A stretch of 50,056 bases of DNA from Bacteroidetes bacterium CG18_big_fil_WC_8_21_14_2_50_41_14. Lineage in GTDB: Bacteria; Bacteroidota; Bacteroidia; Bacteroidales; F082. A model generated the notes under the pieces. It did not search any database, was not told the origin of the DNA, and worked only from the letters and a program-made list of their open reading frames with translations. Location: positions 71,241 to 121,296 of the forward strand of contig PCUL01000426.1 of NCBI GenBank assembly GCA_002771745.1, read 5' to 3'. Numbering within the stretch: position 1 is the first letter of the stretch; every line of letters starts with the position of its first letter. The position numbers and the translations under genes were made by a program. Below are positions 43,284 to 50,056 of the stretch, piece by piece.

Positions 43284-43310
43284 TTGCAGCCTGGCTTTAG
43301 CCGGCTGCAA
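43284..43310. repeat. Related palindromic repeat TTGCAGCC(t)GGCT-tt-AGCCGGCTGCAA
   Basis: It has 12 pairs with a single bulged T, and ends like the 43201 copy. The central sequence differs (GGCTTTAGCC instead of GGATAAATCC), showing compensating changes that keep the hairpin. Confidence 0.75.
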
Positions 43311-43440
43311 CAAAAAAAACCTTCTGCTTAATCATGTTGATTTAGAGTAAGAAAAGTTGTTTTGGCGGTTATTATTTAATTGAAATGTTTCTAAATCATT
43401 AACGTTTATGTGTTATGAGTATTAGTGAGTAATATTTATT

Positions 43441-43448
43441 TACATTTG
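43441..43448 (+). promoter_or_regulatory. Candidate -7 element for tRNA-Ser
   Basis: TACATTTG matches TAnnTTTG, 26 bases before the mature tRNA start at 43475. Confidence 0.5.
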
Positions 43449-43474
43449 CCGTTCTTTTTTTAATAAAAGAAATT

Positions 43475-43562
43475 GGAGAGGTGCTCGAGTGGCTGAAGAG
43501 GCTCGCCTGGAAAGCGGGTATACCCCAAAAGGGTATCGCGGGTTCGAATCCCGCTTTCTCCG
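43475..43562 (+). tRNA. tRNA-Ser (anticodon GGA)
   Basis: The 88-base sequence folds as a class II tRNA with a long variable arm (TACCCC-aaaa-GGGTA). GGAGAGG pairs with TTTCTCC at the acceptor; the anticodon loop CTGGAAA gives GGA (reads UCC and UCU). The T-arm GCGGGTTCGAATCCCGC is standard. The 3' CCA is not encoded. Discriminator base is G. Confidence 0.95.
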
Positions 43563-43582
43563 CAATGAAGTAGAAAAATAAA

Positions 43583-43614
43583 TTGTATTAAACTAAAATA
43601 AATTTTTAACTTTG
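43583..43614 (+). promoter_or_regulatory. Candidate promoter for the ExbB-ExbD operon
   Basis: TTG at 43583 and TAACTTTG at 43607 are 21 bases apart, close to the Bacteroidota consensus. ATG 43661 is 46 bases downstream. Confidence 0.6.
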
Positions 43615-43660
43615 TCCAATCGTAAAAGTTAACTAAAACTGATCATCAATTTTTACAAAC

Positions 43661-44482
43661 ATGAGAAAATTAATCGCGTTTCTTACCATCGTTGTTTTGA
43701 TAACCTCGGGTTTATCAAACTACAGTTATGCACAGGCCACCAACACGGAGGACGCTACTCCGGTTGAAGCAGCCGCTGCTGGTGATTCTGTTACACCTTC
43801 TGAAGAAATAGTGCAGGCTGTTGCAACAGTTGCTGAGCCTGAAGTTCAGAAATCATTTCACCAGGTGTTGAAAGAAAAGTTTATTGAAGGTGGCCCCGGT
43901 TTTATGGGAATTGTTTTGCTTGCCCTTATTTTTGGTTTGGCCATCAGCATCGAGCGTATCATCTACCTCAGCATGGCTTCCATTAACACAGGCAAACTCC
44001 TCAAAAACATTGAGGCAGCACTGGATAAAGGTGGCATCGAAAAAGCAAAAGAAGTTCTTCACGACACACGCGGGCCTGTTGCCAGTATCTTTAGCGAAGG
44101 GCTCAACCGTTTCGATGATGGCCTGGGCGAAGTTGAAAAAGCCGTTGTATCATACGGAAGCGTAGTGACCGGACGCCTCGAGGCCGGCGTTAGTTGGATT
44201 TCACTTTTCATTGCCCTGGCTCCTATGCTCGGGTTTATGGGAACTGTAATCGGGATGATTCAGGCTTTCGATGCTATTGCTGCTGCCGGAGATATCTCTC
44301 CAACGGTAGTTGCTGACGGTATTAAAGTGGCATTGTTGACTACCGTTTTCGGTTTGATCGTAGCCATCATTCTTCAAATTTTTTACAATTACATTGTTTC
44401 CAAAATTGAAAGCCTCGTCAACGATATGGAAGACAGCTCCATTGCCTTTATTGATATCCTGTCGCAACACATTAAAAAATAA
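43661..44482 (+). CDS. exbB: MotA/TolQ/ExbB proton-channel protein
   Basis: This is the channel half of a proton-driven energy transducer. The 273-residue protein has an N-terminal hydrophobic segment that could be a cleaved signal (LIAFLTIVVLITSGLSNYSYAQ), an Ala/Glu-rich linker, then membrane helices GFMGIVLLALIFGLAISIERI and, further on, WISLFIALAPMLGFMGTVIGM and ALLTTVFGLIVAIILQIFYN. The APMLGFMGTVIGMIQAF motif is the ExbB/TolQ signature. With ExbD it powers TonB-dependent transport across the outer membrane; no tonB gene is in this cluster. It is first of four genes reading plus-strand to the terminator at 46026. Confidence 0.92.
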   Translation: MRKLIAFLTIVVLITSGLSNYSYAQATNTEDATPVEAAAAGDSVTPSEEIVQAVATVAEPEVQKSFHQVLKEKFIEGGPGFMGIVLLALIFGLAISIERIIYLSMASINTGKLLKNIEAALDKGGIEKAKEVLHDTRGPVASIFSEGLNRFDDGLGEVEKAVVSYGSVVTGRLEAGVSWISLFIALAPMLGFMGTVIGMIQAFDAIAAAGDISPTVVADGIKVALLTTVFGLIVAIILQIFYNYIVSKIESLVNDMEDSSIAFIDILSQHIKK

Positions 44483-44487
44483 AGATC

Positions 44488-44949
44488 ATGAAAGATAGTA
44501 TTCACTCAATAACAAAAGTGATTTTGATCGTTCTGCTGGCGTTGTCTGTGGTTTCGGGCTTGGCTTTCTATGGCCTGTTTGATTTCAACAGAACTCTCGA
44601 CATGATGATGGGCGATCTGAATAACCCTTATATGAATGAAATCTTTTACTGGTCGGCTATATTGTTGGGTATTATTGTGCTCATCACAATACTCTCACCT
44701 ATTTATAACATTATCCTCAATCCCAAATCCGGGAAAGCCATACTTTTGAGTATTGCCGCTTTTGCCGTTGTTATTATAATAGGTTATGCCCTTGCCGATA
44801 ATGAGTTTTCTGAATATGAACTGGAAAAATTGAAAACCACCGCTGAAGTCTCCACTTATGTAGGTATGGGACTCTATACCACCTACATCACCTTTGGTAT
44901 CACAGTGCTTTCAATTATCTACGCATCCATGGTAAAATTGTTTAAATAA
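44488..44949 (+). CDS. Four-helix membrane protein between exbB and exbD
   Basis: I do not recognise a named family. This 153-residue protein has four clear hydrophobic segments (VILIVLLALSVVSGLAFYGL, IFYWSAILLGIIVLITIL, AILLSIAAFAVVIIIGYALA, YTTYITFGITVLSIIYASM) with short loops, and no charged catalytic motif. It starts five bases after exbB and ends seven before exbD. Bacteroidota ExbB-ExbD clusters often hold such a small membrane protein at this place, so it is a likely third subunit or assembly factor. That role is inference from position only. Confidence 0.75.
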   Translation: MKDSIHSITKVILIVLLALSVVSGLAFYGLFDFNRTLDMMMGDLNNPYMNEIFYWSAILLGIIVLITILSPIYNIILNPKSGKAILLSIAAFAVVIIIGYALADNEFSEYELEKLKTTAEVSTYVGMGLYTTYITFGITVLSIIYASMVKLFK

Positions 44950-44956
44950 TCGCATT

Positions 44957-45535
44957 ATGGCCAGAAAAGCATCCCCTGAAATAAACGCCGGATCGATGGC
45001 AGACATCGCCTTCCTCCTGCTGATCTTCTTCCTTGTGACCACCACCATGGACGTCGACACGGGGATCACCAGGAAGTTGCCGCCACCAGTTGAAAACAAT
45101 GAGGAAGATATAGATGTTAAAGATCGAAATGTATTGAAAATATTAGTCAATAGCCAGGACAGGTTGCTCGTTGATGGAAAACCGGGAGACATCAGTCAAC
45201 TAAAATATAAGGTAATTGACTTTATTACACCACATCCGGGCAATGACGAATATCCTGAAGTTACAACCAAACACATTGATCAATTGAACATGGATATCAC
45301 TGTTTCAAAGGGTATCGTGTCATTGAAAAATGACAGGGGAACCTCGTATGACATGTATATTCAAGTCCAGAATGAGTTGGCGGCTGGTTTTAATGAGTTG
45401 AAAGACAGGTTCTCCATGGAAATGTATGGGCAGAAGTATAGTGCACTAATCGACAATGATAAAATAGACGCGGTAAATGCCGCAGTACCTGTAGCCATTT
45501 CGGAAGCAGAACCTGAAGATATAGGAGGAAAATAA
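44957..45535 (+). CDS. exbD: ExbD/TolR-type biopolymer transport protein, copy 1
   Basis: The 192-residue protein has one N-terminal membrane helix (SMADIAFLLLIFFLVTTTMD) carrying the conserved Asp that senses proton flow. It is followed by GITRKLPPPVENNEEDIDVK and a periplasmic domain with the family strand VLKILVNSQDRLLVDGKPG. The periplasmic domain is longer than in typical ExbD (about 140 residues total), with an insert around IDFITPHPGNDEYPEVTTKH. It differs strongly from the second ExbD downstream, so the two probably form a heteromeric unit or serve different partners. Confidence 0.9.
   Translation: MARKASPEINAGSMADIAFLLLIFFLVTTTMDVDTGITRKLPPPVENNEEDIDVKDRNVLKILVNSQDRLLVDGKPGDISQLKYKVIDFITPHPGNDEYPEVTTKHIDQLNMDITVSKGIVSLKNDRGTSYDMYIQVQNELAAGFNELKDRFSMEMYGQKYSALIDNDKIDAVNAAVPVAISEAEPEDIGGK
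45523..45528 (+). promoter_or_regulatory. Strong Shine-Dalgarno AGGAGG before the second exbD
   Basis: AGGAGG lies eight bases before ATG 45537, within the last codons of the first exbD. Bacteroidota genes usually lack such a site, so it stands out and supports this start. Confidence 0.55.
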
Positions 45536-45536
45536 T

Positions 45537-46007
45537 ATGTCAAGATTTAAATCCAGTAAAAGTAAAGGGTCACCTGGCATTAACACGTCTTCGTTGCCCG
45601 ACATCATTTTCATGTTGCTGTTCTTCTTCATGGTAACTACCGTCATGCGCGAAGTTACACTGAAGGTGAAGACAAAATTACCTCAGGCTACCGAAATTCA
45701 AAAACTCGAGAAGAAATCGTTGGTGAGCTATATTTACATCGGACCCCCTGTGAAATCTGCCCTTTATGGAACCAACTCACGTATTCAGTTGAACGATACC
45801 TTTGCAACAATCGATAATATTCAGGAATTTGTAGCCAAAGAGCGGGAGGATCGCGATGAGGCTGACAAGAAATTCATCACCACCTCACTTAAGGTGGACG
45901 GATTAACAAAAATGGGTATTGTTTCGGATGTTAAACAGGAACTGCGTAAAGCAGGTGCATTAAAAATTAACTACTCAACCCGCAAAGGGAAAAAAGAAAA
46001 GAGATAA
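45537..46007 (+). CDS. exbD: ExbD/TolR-type biopolymer transport protein, copy 2
   Basis: This 156-residue protein has the same layout as copy 1: a short basic N-terminus (FKSSKSKGSPGINTSS), a membrane helix with Asp (LPDIIFMLLFFFMVTTVM) and a periplasmic domain (KVKTKLPQATEIQKLEKKSL, VSYIYIGPPVKSALYG). A basic C-terminal tail (STRKGKKEKR) is unusual. The domain ends in SDVKQELRKAGALKINY, typical of ExbD. It is the last gene of the operon before a strong terminator. Confidence 0.9.
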   Translation: MSRFKSSKSKGSPGINTSSLPDIIFMLLFFFMVTTVMREVTLKVKTKLPQATEIQKLEKKSLVSYIYIGPPVKSALYGTNSRIQLNDTFATIDNIQEFVAKEREDRDEADKKFITTSLKVDGLTKMGIVSDVKQELRKAGALKINYSTRKGKKEKR

Positions 46008-46025
46008 AAAACGCGATAAAAAAAA

Positions 46026-46057
46026 GCCTTCATCGATGATGAAGGCTTTTTTTTTTT
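46026..46057. terminator. Bidirectional terminator between the Exb operon and RNase R
   Basis: GCCTTCATC-gat-GATGAAGGC is a nine-base perfect stem with eleven T residues after and an A-run before. The rnr stop codon overlaps its edge. Confidence 0.92.
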
Positions 46058-48203
46058 ATTCAACTAACTTGAAATCCAGCTTTCGGTGTTCCAAATCCAC
46101 ATTCTTAACCAGCACGTTTACCTGATCGCCTAAACGGTATATTTTGTTGCTGTTACGGCCGATAATCCGGTAATTGTCTTCGTCCAGATAGTAGTAATCA
46201 TCATCAAAATCGGCAAAACGAATCAGACCCTCACTTCTCGATATTGTCAGTTCAACGAAAATTCCCCATTTGCTCACACCCGAAATCTTTCCCTCAAACA
46301 CCTTTCCTTGTTTGTCGAGTAGAAATTCCACTTGTTTATACTTAATAGAATCGCGCTCGGCCTGCACGGCTTTACGTTCCATATCAGATGAATGTTTGCA
46401 CATCTCCTCATAAACCTCCTTGTTGGCCGATGATCCACCATGTAAATATATTTCGAGCAGGCGGTGAACCATTAAATCGGGATATCGCCGTATGGGCGAA
46501 GTAAAATGTGAATAGAAAGGAAACGCCAGACCATAATGCCCGATGTTGTCGGTAGAATATTCGGCTTTTGCCATCGTGCGAACGGCAATGGTTTCGATCA
46601 TGCTTTCCTCCCCTTTCCCGTGAATCTTTTCAAATAAAGAATTGTAGGAGGATGCCAGTGCTTCTCTGGAATTCACGTTGAGCGAATAACCCAATTTTTT
46701 AAGAAATTGAACAAAGGTATTTAGCTTTTCAGGGTTTGGTTCATCGTGAATCCGGTAAACAAACGTCTTGTTTTTTTTGCCGGGTTCCGGTTTCCCGATG
46801 TATTCGGCCACGTGCTTATTCGCCAGCAACATAAACTCCTCTACCAGGTGGTTCGATTCCTTTTGCTCCTTGATATAGGTTTCGATGGGTTTTCCTTTGT
46901 CATCCAGTTTAAATTTAATTTCTTCCGAATTGAAATTGATGGCACCGCTGTTAAACCGTTTTTTGCGCAGTTGCAACGCCAACGCATGCAGCACCTGGAT
47001 TTCGGTATTGTATTCCCCCTTTCCTGTTTCGATAATCTCCTGGGCTTCTTCATAAGTAAATCGCCTGTCGGAATGGATGATGGTCTTTCCAAACCAACGA
47101 TGGGTTACCTCTGCTTTTTGGTTCATCGAAAACACCGCCGAAAAAGTGAGCTTGTCTTCATCGGGGCGCAGCGAACAGACATTGTTCGATAGTTTCTCGG
47201 GCAACATGGGAATCACCCGGTCGACCAGGTAAATGGAAGTACCCCGTTCAAAAGCCTCCTTGTCGAGAGAGGTTCCCTGACGCACAAAATGACTCACATC
47301 GGCAATGTGTATTCCCACTTCCCACGAATTGTCGTCCAGCTTTTTAATGGAGATGGCGTCATCAAAGTCTTTGGCATCGTAGGGGTCAATAGTCATGGTA
47401 AAGGTCTTCCTGAAATCTTTCCGAAGCGCTATTTCTTCTTTGCTTATGCCGGCATCCAATTTCTCGGCGGCCAGCTCCACCTCCCTGGAAAAGGAAAGAG
47501 GAAAGTCGTTATCGGCGAGAATGGACTTCATCTCCACATCGTTATTCCCAGGCATTCCCAATACTTCGGTGATTTCACCAAACGGGTTATTGGCATGCTC
47601 GGGCCATTCGATGATTTTTACAATCACCTTTTCTCCATTTTTAGCGTTCTTCAGGTTATCGGGTTGAATAAAAATATCGTAAGGCATATTTTGGCTGTCG
47701 GCAATGACGAAGCCAAAGTTTTTGTTGGTTTCAAGAATACCCACATAGGTGTCTTTACGTCTCTCGATCACCTCTGTAATCTGACCTTCGGTCTTGTGGT
47801 CTTTTCTTTTTGGAAAGAGGAACACCTTGACTAAATCACCATGCAGGGCATGGCCAACGTTGCTTGAGGCAACGAAAATGTCATCGCCTCCTTCCTCCGA
47901 AATAATATAGGCTTTGCCCGTATTCTTCATGTCAACTGTTCCTGTGACATATTTTTTCTTGTTGGCCAACGCCTGTAACCTCTCGGGGTTAAGCATGTAT
48001 TTGCCGGTTTTCACCACCAGCAAGTCCTTGTTGGCGGTTAATTCGTCCAATAAATTCAGGAGATTGCTACGTCCGGCCTTGTCGGTAATTCCGATCAGGT
48101 GGCCAATTTGTTTGTAGTTATATTTTTTAAAAGGGTTCTCTGCAAAGATGCTGAGTACTACCCCTGCCATGGCATTTTTTGGATAGTTTGATTTTTTTGA
48201 CAT
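46056..48203 (-). CDS. rnr: Ribonuclease R
   Basis: RNase R is a processive 3'-5' exonuclease that degrades structured RNA. The 715-residue protein has an N-terminal helix-turn-helix-like segment (FKKYNYKQIGHLIGITDKAG), cold-shock domains, and the RNB catalytic core with TIDPYDAKDFDDAISIKKLD (metal Asp residues). HIADVSHFVRQGTSLDKEAF, LPEKLSNNVCSLRPDEDKL and YSHFTSPIRRYPDLMVHRLL follow. A C-terminal S1 domain begins GKVFEGKISGVSKWGIFVEL. All catalytic residues look present. It starts 11 bases after the ABC ATPase stop and may be read from the same promoter. Confidence 0.94.
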   Translation of the reverse strand: MSKKSNYPKNAMAGVVLSIFAENPFKKYNYKQIGHLIGITDKAGRSNLLNLLDELTANKDLLVVKTGKYMLNPERLQALANKKKYVTGTVDMKNTGKAYIISEEGGDDIFVASSNVGHALHGDLVKVFLFPKRKDHKTEGQITEVIERRKDTYVGILETNKNFGFVIADSQNMPYDIFIQPDNLKNAKNGEKVIVKIIEWPEHANNPFGEITEVLGMPGNNDVEMKSILADNDFPLSFSREVELAAEKLDAGISKEEIALRKDFRKTFTMTIDPYDAKDFDDAISIKKLDDNSWEVGIHIADVSHFVRQGTSLDKEAFERGTSIYLVDRVIPMLPEKLSNNVCSLRPDEDKLTFSAVFSMNQKAEVTHRWFGKTIIHSDRRFTYEEAQEIIETGKGEYNTEIQVLHALALQLRKKRFNSGAINFNSEEIKFKLDDKGKPIETYIKEQKESNHLVEEFMLLANKHVAEYIGKPEPGKKNKTFVYRIHDEPNPEKLNTFVQFLKKLGYSLNVNSREALASSYNSLFEKIHGKGEESMIETIAVRTMAKAEYSTDNIGHYGLAFPFYSHFTSPIRRYPDLMVHRLLEIYLHGGSSANKEVYEEMCKHSSDMERKAVQAERDSIKYKQVEFLLDKQGKVFEGKISGVSKWGIFVELTISRSEGLIRFADFDDDYYYLDEDNYRIIGRNSNKIYRLGDQVNVLVKNVDLEHRKLDFKLVE

Positions 48204-48214
48204 TTGATTGGTTA

Positions 48215-49903
48215 TTAAATTGTTGAGGCTAGTGAAGGAAGAGATGAAATCAGTTTGCTGGTGTATTCCGATTGGGGATGATAATAAATTTCATCTGCAT
48301 TTCCGATTTCAATTATTTTCCCTTCCTTCATCACCATAATTCTGTCGGACATGTATTTTACCACCGACAGGTCGTGTGAAATAAATATATAAGTAAATCC
48401 AAATTCTCGTTTTAGTTCATTCAGCAAATTTAACACTTTTGCCTGAACCGAGACATCCAGTGCCGAAACGGCTTCATCGCAGATAATAAAACGTGGGTTA
48501 AGCGCCAGTGCCCGGGCGATGACGATGCGTTGCCGCTGTCCGCCGGAGAACTCATGCGGATAGCGGTTCATCTGTTGAGCCGTTAACCCAACACGTTCCA
48601 GCAACTCAGCAGCTTTGGTCAACCGTTCTTTTCTGTTTTTGAATAACATGTGTACCTTCATGGGTTCCATAATGGCTTCGCCAATGCTCATCCGCGGATT
48701 GAGCGATGAATAAGGATCCTGAAATACAATATTCAGGTTTCGGCGGGTGGCTTTAAGCGCCTGACGCGAAATGTGCATCAGGTCGTTGCCTTCAAATAAA
48801 ATAGAGCCTTCATCGGGTTGAATGAGTTGCAGAATGGCTCGTCCGAGCGTTGATTTACCGCACCCTGATTCGCCCACCAAACCCAACGTTTCTCCAGGAT
48901 AAACCTGAAAAGAAACCTCATCAACCGCTTTAATTTCACGGGTAACCTTTCCCAGTAAATTGCGTTCCACGGGATAGCTTTTGGTGAGATTAGTTACATC
49001 CAACGCAGGTTTCAATCCTTTTAACTGATAATCGACCGGATTTCTGGTCAGTATTTCTTTGGTGGATTTCAGCTCGGTGGTTCCATTCAAAAAATCTTCT
49101 ATAACCGGAAGGTGTTCGGGCCTGGAATCCAGGGGAGGGCGGCAAGCCAGAAGTCCTTTTGTATAGGGATGTTGCGGATGGGTAAAAACGTCGGAGCAAA
49201 GACCTTGTTCCACTATGCTTCCCTTGTACATCACTGCTACACGGTCGGCTACCCTAGATACCACACCCAGATCGTGGCTGATGAACACCAGGCTCATCCC
49301 TTTAGTTTTACGCAGGTGGTCGAGGAGTTCAAGAATCTCCTTTTGCACTGTTACATCCAATGCTGTGGTAGGTTCGTCGGCGATTAGCAACGAAGGGTTG
49401 TTGGCGATGGCCATGGCAATCATCACGCGCTGTTTTTGTCCACCCGAAAGTTCATGGGGATAAGCACGGATTATCTGCTCAGGCCTGGGAAGGTTCACCT
49501 GTTTAAAAAGAGAAATAACCTGTGCTTTGGCCTCTTTGGACGATACTTTTTGATGACGGAGAATACTTTCGGCCACCTGTTTGCCGCAGCGCATCACCGG
49601 GTTGAGGGAAGTCATGGGCTCCTGGAAAATCATGGCAATTTGTTGACCACGCAACAGGTTCATTTCTTTTGACGACAATGCCAGCAAATTGGTGTTGTTG
49701 AAAACAATTTTCCCCGCGCGAAGCAGTGCTTGTTTCGGGAGCAATCCCATGATGGCCAGTGCCGTGAGCGACTTGCCGGAACCAGATTCACCTACCAGTC
49801 CAATGGATTCACCTTTTTTTAGGGTCAAATCAATGCCGCTGACGGCAGTGGTTTCTTCCGTTCTGTTTTTAAATGCGATATGTAGATTTTCAATGTGGAG
49901 CAA
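48215..49903 (-). CDS. Fused oligopeptide/nickel ABC transporter ATPase (two nucleotide-binding domains)
   Basis: This 562-residue cytoplasmic ATPase combines DppD- and DppF-type halves, as in YejF/GsiA, to drive import of peptides or similar solutes. The first half has GLVGESGSGKSLTALAIMGL (Walker A), YPHELSGGQKQRVMIAMAIA (signature) and SLLIADEPTTALDVTVQ (Walker B). The second has GLVGESGCGKSTLGRAIL, YPHEFSGGQRQRIVIARALA and FIICDEAVSALDVSVQ. Both sites look able to hydrolyse ATP. The start is TTG at 49903: an in-frame stop lies just upstream and no ATG precedes Walker A. No permease or binding protein is seen before the window ends. Confidence 0.92.
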   Translation of the reverse strand: MLHIENLHIAFKNRTEETTAVSGIDLTLKKGESIGLVGESGSGKSLTALAIMGLLPKQALLRAGKIVFNNTNLLALSSKEMNLLRGQQIAMIFQEPMTSLNPVMRCGKQVAESILRHQKVSSKEAKAQVISLFKQVNLPRPEQIIRAYPHELSGGQKQRVMIAMAIANNPSLLIADEPTTALDVTVQKEILELLDHLRKTKGMSLVFISHDLGVVSRVADRVAVMYKGSIVEQGLCSDVFTHPQHPYTKGLLACRPPLDSRPEHLPVIEDFLNGTTELKSTKEILTRNPVDYQLKGLKPALDVTNLTKSYPVERNLLGKVTREIKAVDEVSFQVYPGETLGLVGESGCGKSTLGRAILQLIQPDEGSILFEGNDLMHISRQALKATRRNLNIVFQDPYSSLNPRMSIGEAIMEPMKVHMLFKNRKERLTKAAELLERVGLTAQQMNRYPHEFSGGQRQRIVIARALALNPRFIICDEAVSALDVSVQAKVLNLLNELKREFGFTYIFISHDLSVVKYMSDRIMVMKEGKIIEIGNADEIYYHPQSEYTSKLISSLPSLASTI

Positions 49904-49926
49904 AATGGTTCTTCAGTTATGAGGCC

Positions 49927-49934
49927 CAAAGTTA
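49927..49934 (-). promoter_or_regulatory. Candidate -7 element for the ABC ATPase-rnr unit
   Basis: TAACTTTG on the minus strand, 23 bases before the TTG start at 49903, matches TAnnTTTG and supports the TTG start. Confidence 0.5.
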
Positions 49935-50056
49935 CTCAAAATGGAGGTGTGGAGAATGAGTGAAGAAAAAAAGTGGTGATAGGAAGCCTGGATATTTTAA
50001 AAATCTTTAAGAAAACATTACAGTCACGATTTGGAATGGGACAGAGTTACACTCAT

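Larger units (their letters stand above)
43124..43440. other. Intergenic region with related palindromic repeats
   Basis: The stretch between the RNR stop and the tRNA promoter has no credible ORF. It is A/T-rich and carries two related hairpin repeats (43201, 43284) and two related direct repeats (AATAAATACATTCCTTGTAG at 43236 and AATAAATTTCATTCCTTGCAG at 43269). Confidence 0.6.

Noticed and set aside
43201-43310. CRISPR array or rho-independent terminator
   Set aside because: Only two imperfectly matching hairpins with no regular spacers, and neither is followed by a long T-run; better described as palindromic repeats.
47289-47834. 181-residue plus-strand ORF (and 46746-47192, 148 residues)
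   Set aside because: Both are antisense to the rnr catalytic domain, with no motif or promoter; shadows of a well-supported gene.

Overview
The window is a chromosomal stretch from a member of the Bacteroidota, most likely class Bacteroidia or a close relative. The evidence is the gene families (divergent LptD and amidase/MlaD, an OstA-like protein, an ExbB/small-TM/ExbD/ExbD cluster, a DUF4468 protein, a large TolB-like propeller/barrel protein). In addition, matches to the Bacteroidota -7 promoter element TAnnTTTG recur just upstream of genes on both strands. I see no phage, transposase, plasmid, CRISPR or defence genes. It reads as core chromosome with a few accessory features. Genus cannot be fixed from this sequence alone.

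Layout. 1-5.5 kb: end of a cold-shock gene, an amidase-MlaD unit on the minus strand, and divergent lptD with a small downstream gene. 5.6-11.5 kb: small heat-shock protein, then a fatty acyl-AMP ligase with its own carrier domain facing a GT-C/TPR membrane protein that overlaps a ketoacyl synthase III homologue. 11.6-17.7 kb: nucleoside phosphorylase and universal stress protein from overlapping divergent promoters, CinA, FabD, a BI-1 membrane protein, and a pterin pair (PTPS-like enzyme and FolE). 17.8-22.6 kb: a compact mevalonate operon (DUF4468, HMG-CoA reductase, GYDIA-type GHMP kinase, diphosphomevalonate decarboxylase, mevalonate kinase). 22.7-30.9 kb: adenine deaminase, ArsR-type regulator, Ig-like lipoprotein, polysaccharide deacetylase, GpmA, a Ser/Thr-type phosphatase and a CLC protein with CBS domains. 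30.9-36.3 kb (minus): OstA-like protein, XdhC-family protein, DnaG and an MBL hydrolase. 36.4-43.1 kb (plus): TolB-like giant, half-size TauE/SafE and a class II ribonucleotide reductase. 43.1-50 kb: a palindrome-bearing intergenic region, tRNA-Ser(GGA), an Exb energy-transduction operon, then RNase R and a fused oligopeptide ABC ATPase on the minus strand.

How the genes work together. Envelope biogenesis is the main theme: LptD and the OstA-like protein for LPS export, MlaD for lipid traffic, the amidase for the wall, and ExbB/ExbD for energizing outer-membrane transport. Lipid precursor genes form a second theme: FabD, the KASIII homologue, the FAAL-ACP protein, and a mevalonate route to isopentenyl diphosphate. 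HMG-CoA synthase and IPP isomerase are not in the window.

The most interesting unexplained locus is FAAL-ACP / GT-C-TPR / KASIII (6.3-11.5 kb), which looks like an acyl activation and transfer system tied to a membrane glycosyltransferase-like protein; its product is unknown. Regulatory features worth checking include back-to-back -7 elements at 12475-12490, a duplicated palindrome GCCATtATGGC upstream of hsp20, an inverted repeat around the pterin promoter, and two related palindromic repeats before tRNA-Ser. All functional calls come from reading motifs in the supplied translations; no database search was run.
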